NCBI GenBank assembly: GCA_965554225.1
Contig: CBEVZC010000021.1
Span: 1-34,017 of the forward strand
DNA: 34,017 nt
Direction: 5' to 3'
From: BMS3ABIN04 sp965554225
GTDB lineage: Bacteria; Bacteroidota; Ignavibacteria; Ignavibacteriales; Melioribacteraceae
The translations under genes were made by a program, and so were the position numbers. The notes under the pieces are model-generated. The model saw only the letters and a program-made list of their open reading frames with translations. It was not told where the DNA came from and did no database searches. Of this stretch, positions 1-11,500 are shown piece after piece. How positions within the stretch are numbered: position 1 is the first letter of the stretch; every line of letters starts with the position of its first letter.

Positions 1-2544
1 GTTCAAACATTTAACGGCTCATTTGAATTATTTGAAATACAGAGTAACATTTTAAGCAAGTTGAATCAATTGGCCAAACAAACGGATACAACACTTTTTA
101 TGATTTTGATTTCTGCTTTTCAAGTTCTGCTGTATCATTACACAAACCAAGACGATATAAACATTGGAACTCCCATAGCCAATAGAAACAGAGCGGAAAT
201 AGAAGGATTAATCGGATTTTTTATTAACACGCTTGTAATGCGAGGTAACCTTTTCGGTAATCCAACATTCAAAGAGTTACTAGAGAGAACCAAAGAAATA
301 GCTTTGGAAGCATATCAAAATCAAGATGTGCCTTTCGAAGATATTGTTGACAAATTGAATCTTAAAAGAGACCTTAGTCATACTGCATTATTTCAAGCGA
401 TGTTTGTCTTAAACAATGCCCGCATGGAAAAACTTGAATTACCGGGAATTGAATTTGAAGTACTTGACATAGACACAAGCACAACAAAATTCGATTTGGT
501 TTTGTCAATTACAGAGAATGACAACATACTCAAAGGTAAATTTGAGTATAACACAGATTTATTTAAATCCTTTTCAATTAAGCGGCTTATAAAATCTTTT
601 GAAAACATCTTATTTAGTATTGTTGATAATCCGGAACAAAATATTGATAAAATAAAAATTGCGGAGAAAAATAATCTTTCGGTTTTATACGGAGATTCTA
701 TTGATTCCACAGATAATATTGATGTCTATAATTTGATAGAAATAATTGCCGGGAAGCATAAAGATAAAATAGCTTTAAGTTCTAAGCATAGTAAACTCAC
801 TTATTCTCAGCTAATAGATAAAACAAACATACTTGCTGAATATCTTATCAATAAAGGAGTTAATCCTAAAGATATTGTTGGCGTTTATCTTGATAGAACA
901 ACGGATTATATAATTTCCATGCTTGCTATTTTTAAAATTGGAGCTGTATATCTTCCGCTTGATGTTGAATATCCCGAAGAAAGATTACAATATCTGATTG
1001 ATGATTCCAGCGCAAAGTTTATTTTAACTGAAAATAATCATGCAAATCAATTAAAAAACTTTAGCGATAAAATTATTGATATTAATGGATATGAAACAGA
1101 TAGAAATGGGCAAGAAATAAAGACGAAAACAGAAAGCAGCGAAACAGCATACATAATTTATACTTCCGGGTCAACAGGAAATCCGAAGGGCGTAGAAGTT
1201 ACACATAAAGCTTTGGCAAATCATATCCTAACAATGCAAAAGCATTTTAATATAACTGAAAATGATAAAGAATTGGAATTTGCCGCTTTCAATTTTGATG
1301 CTTCTATTGAACAAATATTAGTGCCTTTGGTTAGCGGAGCTGAGTTATTTGTTCGCGGAAATGATATTTGGACAGCTGCTGAGTTTACCAAAATTATTAA
1401 CGAAGAAAAGTTGACTGTTATAAATCCTCCTACGGTTGTTTGGGCGGAGATTTCAAAATATTGGCATGAACATCCGGATAAAGCTCCGAGTAATCAATTG
1501 AAATTATGCATAGCCGGCGGCGATGAAATGAAAGCAGATATGATAAGAATGTGGATGGACTCTCCAATGAAATCGGTAAGACTATTAAATGCTTACGGAC
1601 CAACGGAAGGAATAATTACTGCATCAACATCGGAAGTGAATAAACTTGAAACTGAAAATATTTTCAGAACACCAATTGGCATCCCGCTACCAGGAAGGGA
1701 CTTCTATATAGTTGATAAAAATATGAATATCATTCCTAAAGGATTTGTTGGTGAACTTTGTATCGGCAGTGAATTACTTGCTAGCGGTTATCTTGGAAAA
1801 CCTGAAATAACAAATGAAAAATTCATTCCCAATTTATTTGATAAAAATAAAAAAGGCCTAATTTACAGAACCGGTGATTTGGTTCGCATAAATGAAAATA
1901 ATGAAGTTGAATTTATCGGTCGTATTGATACACAAGTAAAAATTAGAGGTTTTAGGATTGAACTTGGTGAAATTGAATCTGTCTTGCGTAACCATGAATT
2001 GCTTGAAGAAGCAGCTGTAACTGTTCATAATGGTGATGAGGACAAATTTATTGCGGCATATTTTGTTGTTAAAGATAATTCTGAAATTGAAACAGCAGAA
2101 TTAATAAAATACATGAAGAATAAATTACCGAATTATATGATCCCCGCTGCTTTTGTAAAGCTGGAAAATATTCCGTTTACTGCAAGCGGAAAAATTGATA
2201 AAAAATCATTACCTGAGCCGGATTTGTCTTTAGCTAAAATAAAAACTGAATTTGTTGCTCCGCGTACAGAAACCGAAAAAGAAATAGCAAAAATTATTGC
2301 CAATATATTAAGTATTGAAAAGGTTGGGGTATTTGATAATTTTTTTGAGTTAGGGGGACATTCAATTTTGGCAATTAAGGTTGTATCAGAAGTAAAACAG
2401 AATTTTGGTGTAGATATTGAACTAATTAATTTATTTCAAAATCCAACGGTTGAAGGTCTTGCTGAAGCTGTAGTGGATGCTCAATCAAAGTTGATTGACG
2501 ATGATGACCTTGAGAGTTTGTTGGATGAACTTGAATCAATATAA
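1..2544 (+). CDS. NRPS, C(partial)-A-T module, 5' end outside window
   Basis: The frame is open from base 1, so the gene starts upstream; the first TTG at 61 is internal. What remains of the condensation (C) domain has the C-terminal motifs IGTPIANR, GFFINTL and NQDVPFE; its HHxxxDG lies outside. The adenylation domain (A1) follows, with YTSGSTGNPKG near codon 385, NAYGPTE, RTGD, RGFRIELGEIE and the A10 lysine in SGKIDKK. My pocket reading is DAENIGAITK; Glu at position 239 hints at a polar or basic substrate, but I cannot assign it. The carrier domain has ELGGHS with the phosphopantetheine Ser at codon 788, followed by an acidic tail (DDDDLESLLDELESI) that could dock onto the next protein. 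The role is to activate one amino acid and add it to the growing peptide in the cytoplasm. The stop lies 15 bases before the next start, which fits an operon. Confidence 0.95.
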   Translation, partial: VQTFNGSFELFEIQSNILSKLNQLAKQTDTTLFMILISAFQVLLYHYTNQDDINIGTPIANRNRAEIEGLIGFFINTLVMRGNLFGNPTFKELLERTKEIALEAYQNQDVPFEDIVDKLNLKRDLSHTALFQAMFVLNNARMEKLELPGIEFEVLDIDTSTTKFDLVLSITENDNILKGKFEYNTDLFKSFSIKRLIKSFENILFSIVDNPEQNIDKIKIAEKNNLSVLYGDSIDSTDNIDVYNLIEIIAGKHKDKIALSSKHSKLTYSQLIDKTNILAEYLINKGVNPKDIVGVYLDRTTDYIISMLAIFKIGAVYLPLDVEYPEERLQYLIDDSSAKFILTENNHANQLKNFSDKIIDINGYETDRNGQEIKTKTESSETAYIIYTSGSTGNPKGVEVTHKALANHILTMQKHFNITENDKELEFAAFNFDASIEQILVPLVSGAELFVRGNDIWTAAEFTKIINEEKLTVINPPTVVWAEISKYWHEHPDKAPSNQLKLCIAGGDEMKADMIRMWMDSPMKSVRLLNAYGPTEGIITASTSEVNKLETENIFRTPIGIPLPGRDFYIVDKNMNIIPKGFVGELCIGSELLASGYLGKPEITNEKFIPNLFDKNKKGLIYRTGDLVRINENNEVEFIGRIDTQVKIRGFRIELGEIESVLRNHELLEEAAVTVHNGDEDKFIAAYFVVKDNSEIETAELIKYMKNKLPNYMIPAAFVKLENIPFTASGKIDKKSLPEPDLSLAKIKTEFVAPRTETEKEIAKIIANILSIEKVGVFDNFFELGGHSILAIKVVSEVKQNFGVDIELINLFQNPTVEGLAEAVVDAQSKLIDDDDLESLLDELESI

Positions 2545-2559
2545 AATAAGAAACTTAAT

Positions 2560-5500
2560 ATGTCCGATTTAAATGATAGATTAAAAAAACTATCTCCTGA
2601 GAAGAGAGCACTTTTAGAGAAAAAGCTTAGAATAAATGCATTAGCTGAGCAAAAGAAAAATGCAATTCCACATATGGAGTATGATGAATATTATCCTATG
2701 TCTTCACATCAAGAAAGGCTATGGTTTTTAAATCAACTCGATACTCAAAGCTCAAATTATAATATGCCCTATGCTCTGCGTCTTAAGGGAAATATTAAAA
2801 AGGAACATATTGAAGGTACTTTCAGGATAATTGTAGATCGACATGAAATACTTAATTCTATTTATTCAGTTAAATCTCGTAAACCAGTTCAAAATATTTT
2901 GAAAGGGAATTATCATTTAGATTACATAAGCAATATTGAATCGAAAAAAAAATTAGAAGACTTTATAAACGAAGAGGCAGACAAACCATTTGATTTATCT
3001 AGTGGACCGTTATATAGGATTAAATTGATTAAGATAAATACTGATGAACATTTATTATTATTAACATTCCATCATATAATTGCGGATGGCTGGTCTATTT
3101 CTATTTTGTTAGAAGAGTTCACGATCATATATAGCTCAATATCAAGAAATGAGCAACCCGACTTAGCTACTCTACCTATTCAGTATTATGATTATGCGGC
3201 ATGGAGAAGAAAATCCTTTGACCAAGAAAAAGAAAATAATCAACTTAATTATTGGAAAAAAAAGCTTTCTGGAATGCCTCAGATTCTTGACTTGCCCTAT
3301 AAGGTTAATAAAGTAAACAAACAAACAAATATAGGCGATAGAGTAATAAAAAATATTCCGAATGATCTCTTTAAAAAAGCGAAAAAGATTATTTTGGAAA
3401 AAGGCATCACTCCATTTATTTTTTATCTAACAGTTTTTGAAATCGCTTTATTTAAATACTCACATCAGAATGATTTTGGAATAGGAATATTATATGCTGA
3501 TAGGCAACAACCTGAAACTAAGAAATTAATTGGTTTTTTTGTAAATACGTTAGTAAAAAGATCAAAGATAAATAACCATGAATCTTATGAGGATCTACTT
3601 AAAAAAGTAAAAGTGGATGTCCTCGAGGCAAATCAAAATTCACTAATACCTTTTGATGAAATTGTTAATACTATACTTGAAGAACGAAATAATGAGGTAA
3701 GTCCGTTATTCCAAGTTCTATTTGATTACCAAATTGCACCACCCAGAAAAATTGAAATCGGTGACTTAAAAATTGAAGCTGTTGAACAAAAATTAAACTC
3801 TGCTAAATTCAATTTGGCAATGATTGTAGAGGAAGAACAAAATAGTGCAAAATTAAATATTGAATACAATACTGATAAATTTGATAAAGAATTAATTGAG
3901 AGATTTACAGAGTCATTTATTCTAATACTTCAACAAATAAGTGATTCAACAGAAATTAAGATCAAAAATATTCAAACCATTTCTCAACGTGATAGAGAGT
4001 TAATAACTTTCTGGAACAAGACTGATAAAGAATTTAATAAAAATACTTGTATTCATGAGTTAATAAAAGAAAGGGCAAAAGAATTTCCTAATAGGCAAGC
4101 TATTATCCATGAGAACAAATCAATTACTTATAAAGAGCTTGATCGTCTAAGTGATAAAATCGCTGCTTATCTTATAGCAAATGATATTAAACATGAAAAT
4201 GTTGTAGGTGTATTTATACCATCATCTATCGAATTTTTAATCGCTGCAATCGGAATAATGAAATCCGGTGCCGCATACTTACCATTAGATCCGAACTACC
4301 CTGAAGAAAGAATAATGTATATGCTTAATGATAGTAATGCAAAAGTTATTTTATCTTTAAGCACTCAAGAAAATGATTTTATAGATAATCTTCCTAATAC
4401 TATTTTTTATGAGGATATTGTTAATGTTAAATACGATATTGATTTAGAATCAATAAAAGTATTTTCTAGTAACACAGCCTATTACATATATACATCCGGA
4501 TCTACCGGAAAACCAAAAGGTGTTATGTGTAATCATTTGGGGGTTATAAATCATTACTACGACGCAATTAGAAATATTAATTTTAATGAACCAATAATTT
4601 CTCCACTTTGGTCATCTCCAAATTTTGATGGCAGCATTATGGAGCTATTCCATCCGTTACTCAATGGTGGAACTCTAAAAATTGTTCCAGAAAGTGTTAG
4701 ACCATTAGAAACTAAACTATTTGGGTGGATAAAAGAGAATGGAATTAATTATAGTTATTTACCACCATTTATGTTGGATGGATTTGCTAATTATCTTGAA
4801 GGAAATTTTGAAAATTATCCTTTGAAGAGATTGTTTGTCGGTGTTGAGCCGATTAAACAAGAGACATTACACAGAATTCAACAGAGTATCCCAGAATTAT
4901 TAATTACTAACGGATATGGTCCAACCGAAACTACAATTTACAGTACATCCTTCATAGTTAATGATTTTACCCAGTCCGAATTAATTGTTCCAATAGGCAA
5001 GGCAATCTCTAATACAAAGATATTTCTTTTAGATGAAAATCTAAATCTGGTCCCGCATGGTGTGTTAGGCGAAATTTATATCTCTTCAATAGCGATTGCA
5101 AAAGGATATGTTGGTAAACCTGACTTAACAGCTGAAAAATTCATCCCCAATTATTTCACGGAAATTGGAGGAGAAAGATTATACAAAACCGGTGATCTTG
5201 GGAAATATGATGAGAACGGTGATATTGTTTTTGCAGGTAGGGTTGATAATCAAGTTAAACTAAGAGGTTTTAGAATTGAGTTAGGCGAAATTGAAAATTC
5301 AATAAAATCGCTTCCATATATAAATGATGCAGTTGTTCTGTTGGATAAACCGGGAAATAAAAATGCAAAAATTGTTGCATGTATTATACCGAAATCGGAT
5401 GCTGAACATAGTTCAATAAAAAGGGATCTAGGGAAAACCCTTCCAACCTACATGATCCCCAATTTATTTGTTGAGTTTAATTCTTTTCCACAAACGCCTA

Positions 5501-8500
5501 ATAATAAAATAGATCGAAGAGCAATTATTAATATTATTGATTCAAGAAGGATTGAATTAAAAGTTACCGAGACTCCTCGAAATAAATTAGAAAAATATAT
5601 CAAGGAAGAAATAAGTAAAGTATTAGGTGTAGAAAATATAGGAATTCATGATAATTTTTTCTCAATCGGTGGAAATTCTATACATGCTGCTGTTTTGGCA
5701 AATCGTTTGCAAGGTTATTTGAAGGAAAATTTCCATGTTGGGTCAATATTTTTTGCTCCAACTATTTATGAAATATCAAAATATATTAATAAATATTATC
5801 CCGAAAAGATATTAGAACTTTTTGGTGAAAACTTAGATGATTATTATACTGAAGTTGATGAAGAAATATTTTTAGATAATACTATTAATAAAAAGGATAT
5901 TCAAGTTTTCAATGATATTATAAAAAAGCAAATTAACATATCAAATTCAAAACCTACTAAAAAAAATAAAAAAGCAATTTTCATACTTTCACCACCAAGA
6001 TCCGGTTCTACATTGTTAAGGGTAATGCTTGAGGGAAGTGAGCAACTATTTGCTCCACCAGAACTTGAACTATTATCTTTTAATTCCATGAAAGAACGCG
6101 GAGAAAAATTTTCAAATGAATTTGAAGTATTAAAAGAAGGACTTACTAAAGCAATAATGGAATTAAAACATTTTAATAAGGAACAAGCTACCAACTTTAT
6201 AAAACAATATGAGGAAAAAGATTATAGTACAATTAACTTTTATTCTATATTACAAGAACTTGTAGGTGAGAAAACACTTGTTGATAAAACACCTATTTAC
6301 TCAATTAGTCCTGATATTCTTAATCGTATAGAAGAAAATTTTGAAGAAGCCATTTATATTCATTTAATAAGAAATCCTTATGCTGCAATTTATTCTTTCA
6401 TAGAAGCCAAGATGGATAATTATATTATTGGGCAAGATCATGGCTTTGGAATTAGACAACTTGCAGAACTCGTATGGTATGTGTCTAATAAAAATATTAC
6501 TAATTTCTTAAATTATATTCCTATTAATAGAAAAACAACTGTCAGATTTGAAGATTTGGTCTCCTCACCCGATTTGGTTATGAAGAGGATGAGTAATTTT
6601 CTGGGTATTAAATACAACCATTCTATGATTGAACCATACAAGGGTAATAAAATGACTGAAGGAACGAATGAATTATTACCTATGGTTGGAGACTTAAAAT
6701 TTTATATCCATAAAAAAATAAAGTCTGATGTAGTTGATGCATGGAAGACAAATCATAAGAAAGATTTTATAAGTGATTTTTCATTAAATCTAGCTAAAGA
6801 ATTTAACTATGCTACAAATGATTTAACAACTAATATATCACAAAAGAAACATCGCGATAAGTTTGAAAACTATTTAATAAACTTATGGAAAGAAGTACTA
6901 GAAATAGATAAATTAGAAATAGATGATGATTTTTTTGAAATGGGTGGGAATTCTTTGCATGCTGCTGTTTTAGCAAATAGAATACAACAAGACTTACAGG
7001 TTGAAATTAAACCACAATCTATTTTTTTAGCCCCAACAATAAGAGAATTAACTAGTTATGCTCGTGAATATTATCCTGATTTAATTGAAAAGAAATTTGG
7101 TGAATCTGTAAAAAATAAATTTGTTGAAATTGAGTTGGAGAAATCTAAAGTACTAACTGAAGATGATTTTAATAAATTTAAATCTATTTTAAAACCATTA
7201 CCAAAATTAAAATTAGACAACAGCACGCGTAACCCTAGAGCAATATTTATCCTTTCACCTCCTCGTTCAGGCTCAACATTACTTAGAGTGATGTTAGAAG
7301 GTCATCATAAATTATTTTCTCCTCCAGAACTTGATTTATTATCTTTTAATACATTAGGTGAAAGAAAGAATAAGCTCTCTGGTAATTACGGATTGTGGCT
7401 TCAAGCAACAATAAGAGCAATTATGGAATTAAAAAATGTTAATGCTGATGAAGCCAAAAAAATTATGTCTGGATATGAACAACAGAATTTAAGTATTAAA
7501 GAATTCTATGGTATTCTGCAATCAATGGCTGAAGATAGAATACTGGTTGATAAAACTCCAACCTACGGCTTAGATATAAATATTTTGAATAGGGCAGAAC
7601 AATATTTTGATAATCCACTATATATTCACCTTACTCGTCATCCTTATGCATCAATTTATTCATTTATTGAAGCAAAATTAGATGAAAATTTCTTCAGATA
7701 TAAACATGATTTTTCTAGACAAGAGCTTGCTGAATTAATTTGGACTGTTTGTCATGATAATATTAGTCAGTTTTTAGAAAATATTCCTGAGAACAGAAAA
7801 GTTAAGATTACTTTTGAAGATCTGGTTACAAATTCATTTAATGAAATGGAAAAACTCGCACGCTTTATCGGTATTGAATTTTCTGAAAAGATGTTAAATC
7901 CATACGATGGAAATAGAATGACAGATGCAGTAGAAAAGAGCTCGCAGATGGTAGGTGATTTTAAATTTTATTTAAGAAAAAAAATTGATCCATCTGCAAA
8001 ACAAAGATGGCGCAACTATCATAAACACGATTTCCTAAGTGAAACATCGATTGAAATTGCCAATAAATTAGGGTATAATCTTAAAAATATTCAATCATCG
8101 AGTGCTTCTGAAGAAAAGTATAATGAGATTGAGCGGTTTGATAGAACAAAAGAATTACCTCTATCATTTGCCCAGCAAAGGTTATGGTTTTTAGAACAAC
8201 TTGATCCGGGAAAATCAACATATAATATCCCTAGTGTTCTAAAAATAATTGGTGACTTTAATTTGAACATTTTCAAAAAAAGTCTTAACAATTTAATTCA
8301 ACGTCATGAATCATTGCGTACTGTTTTTTCAACAAGTGAAGGCAAACCAATAGTTAATGTAATAACAAATATTGATTTGCACGTAGAATTTAATGATTTA
8401 AGAGATAGAACAGAAACCTATATACAAAATGCAATTTTAGATTTCACAAAAAGACCATTTACTCTTGATAATGAATTGCTATTCCGAGCAATGGTTATAC

Positions 8501-11500
8501 AAGCTAATTACAATGAATTCTATTTAGTGTTTTCTATGCATCATATTATCTCTGATGGATGGTCTACTGAAATTATGGTTAAAGAACTTGCATTTATTTA
8601 TAGAAATGAAAAATCTCAGAAGGAATACCATTTGCCAGAAATCAACACATCCTACATTGATTATGCAGCTTGGCAAAGAAAATGGCTTGAAGGAGATAGT
8701 TATACCAAACAAGTTAAATATTGGAAAAATAGATTAGCAGATATTCCAAAACTATTAGAACTTCCTCTTGATAATCCTCGTCCTGCAGTTCAACAGCAAA
8801 TTGGTAAAAGAATCCAATTTGAAATTGATGAAGCTGTTGTAAAAAAAATAAATGAGATGGCGGGAAAAGAAAATACAACATTATTTATCAATCTATTTAC
8901 AGTGTTTAATGTATTATTGAATAAGTATTCTAATTCAAAAGATATTGTTGTTGGGACACCGGTTGCTGGTAGAACCAGAAGTGAAATTGAAAATATAATT
9001 GGTTTCTTCGTCAACACATTGGTACTTCGTAATAAAATTAACACAAAATATTCTTTTAAAAAGCTTTTGCATCAAGTAAAAGAAAATTTCTTCGAAGATT
9101 TTGCCAATCAAGATATCCCATTTGAAAAATTAGTAGATGAATTAAACATCGATAGAAGCTTAAGCCACACACCATTGTTTCAAGTAATGTTTGTATTAAA
9201 TAACTCACCGTTATCAAAAATAGAATTTAGTGATTTCTCAGTTGAACCAATGTCATTGGATTTAGGTAATGCTAAGTTTGATGTTACTTTTGTACTAACT
9301 AAAAGAGGAAATAGAATCAGGGGAAGTGTAGAGTTTGACAGGGCGCTATTTAAACAAGAATCAATTGAAAGATTTATCAATCATTATAGTTATCTATTGA
9401 ATTTATTACTGAAAAATCAAAACATAAAACTTTCGGAATTAGAGCTTATATCTGAAGATGAGAAAAACTTAATATTAAATACTTGGAATAAATCGAAAAG
9501 TGAATTCCCCAAGAATAAAACTATTCATGATTTATTTGTAGAAAGAGCTGAAGAAATTCCTAATAATGCTGCGGTTGAATTTAATGGACAAACAATAAAT
9601 TACGGTGAGTTGGATAAACGCTCAAATGCAATTTCTAATTACTTAATTGACTTAGGGGTTGGTAAAAATGAAGTTGTTGGAATAAATCTTAGTCCCTCAA
9701 TAGAAACAATCACTTTAATTTTAGGGATTCTTAAAAGTGGCGCAGCTTATCTTTCTTTAGATCCAACTTATCCGGAAAAACGTATTCAATATATGGTTAA
9801 AGACAGTAACACTAAAATTGTTTTCATAACAAAAGATTTGAAAAATAAATATTTAAATAGTGATATAAAAACTATTATTGTAGATTCTACAAATTTTAGT
9901 GAAATATTTAATAATTATGAAAATCCAAATGTTACTGTCTATCCGGAGAATTTAGCTTATGTGATCTATACTTCAGGTTCTACCGGAATGCCAAAAGGTG
10001 TTATGCTTTCGCACAAAGGGGTAATAAATCATGCTTTTGATATTGATAAAAGAAAACCAATCCGCAATGGGGTTTGCAGTTTGTGGACAAGTTTAAATTT
10101 TGATGTATCGATTTATGAAATATTTTATCCCTTAATTTTTGGCAATGAATTGCATATTGTTCCTTTGGATATTCGTCCGATGAACGCACAACTTTTTAGT
10201 TGGCTATCGGAGCATCAAGTGCAAAGCGGATATTTACCGCCGTTCACTCTTGATGAATATAACGATTGGCTTGAAAAGAACCCAGGTAGATGTTCTATAA
10301 GAAAACTAATGGTAGGTGTTGAACCTATTAAATTAAAAACTTTATCGGGATTATATGAAAAAGTACCTGAGTTACTTATACTTAACGGGTACGGACCTAC
10401 TGAAACAACAATATGTTCAACAATTTATGAGATTAAGGAAAAAGTATTTTCAGACGACATTACACCAATCGGTTCTGCAATGTCAAATACGAGAATATTT
10501 ATTCTTGATAGAAATATGAATTTTACTCCTATTGGAGTACCAGGTGAAATTTATATAGAATCTGAAGGGGAGGCTTGGGGATATTTGGGCAGACCCGCTT
10601 TTACAGCAGAAAAATTTATACCAAATCCATTTTCAAAAACCGTAGGGAAAAGAATTTATCGCACGGGCGATTTAGCCTTTTATCAACCAGATGGTAATAT
10701 AAAATTTGTTGGCAGAGTAGATACACAAGTTAAATTTAAAGGATTTAGAATTGAACTCGGTGAAATTGAGGAGAATATTAAAAACCACAATGCAGTTAAT
10801 GAAGCGGCTGTAATTATTAGAGAAGATCAACCCGGTATAAAGAAATTGGTAGGTTATTTTACATTGAATGTGGGAGATAGTATCGACAGCTCGGAACTAA
10901 GGAATTATTTAAGTGAAATTTTACCGGATTATATGATCCCTTCTGTTTTTGTTGAGTTGGATGAAATGCCCAAAACTCCGAACGGCAAAATAGACCGAAA
11001 GAATCTGCCTGTTCCCACAGAAGATGATCTCGTACTTTCAACGGAGTTTGTTGAAGCGCAAGGGGAAACCGAAGAGATATTATTGAAAATTTGGAAAGAA
11101 GTTTTGAAAGTAAATAAAATCGGTATTCTCGATAATTTCTTCGAACTCGGCGGAGATTCAATACTTGGTATTCAAGTAATTGCAAAAGCTAATCAAAAAG
11201 GAATTAAATTATCTCCAAGAAATTTATTCCAACACCCAACAATAAAAGGATTAGCATCGGTTGCCGGACAATCAAAACCGATTATAGCTGAGCAAGGTTT
11301 AGTGACGGGAGAAGCTGAACTAACTCCAATTCAAACATGGTTTTTTAGACAAAAATTTTCAAATGAGAACCATTGGAATCAATCATTACTATTAGAATTA
11401 ACTGAAGAATTAGATAAAGATATTCTAATCCTAACATTAAATATTATTGTTGAACATCATGATGTATTGAGAACAAATTTTATTAAAAGAAATGGAAACA

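Noticed and set aside
6853..8085. Second T-ST unit as a remnant of a module that lost its C and A domains
   Set aside because: The T-linker-ST unit is colinear with copy 1, and the A2-T1 junction is normal; tandem duplication of the unit explains it more simply.
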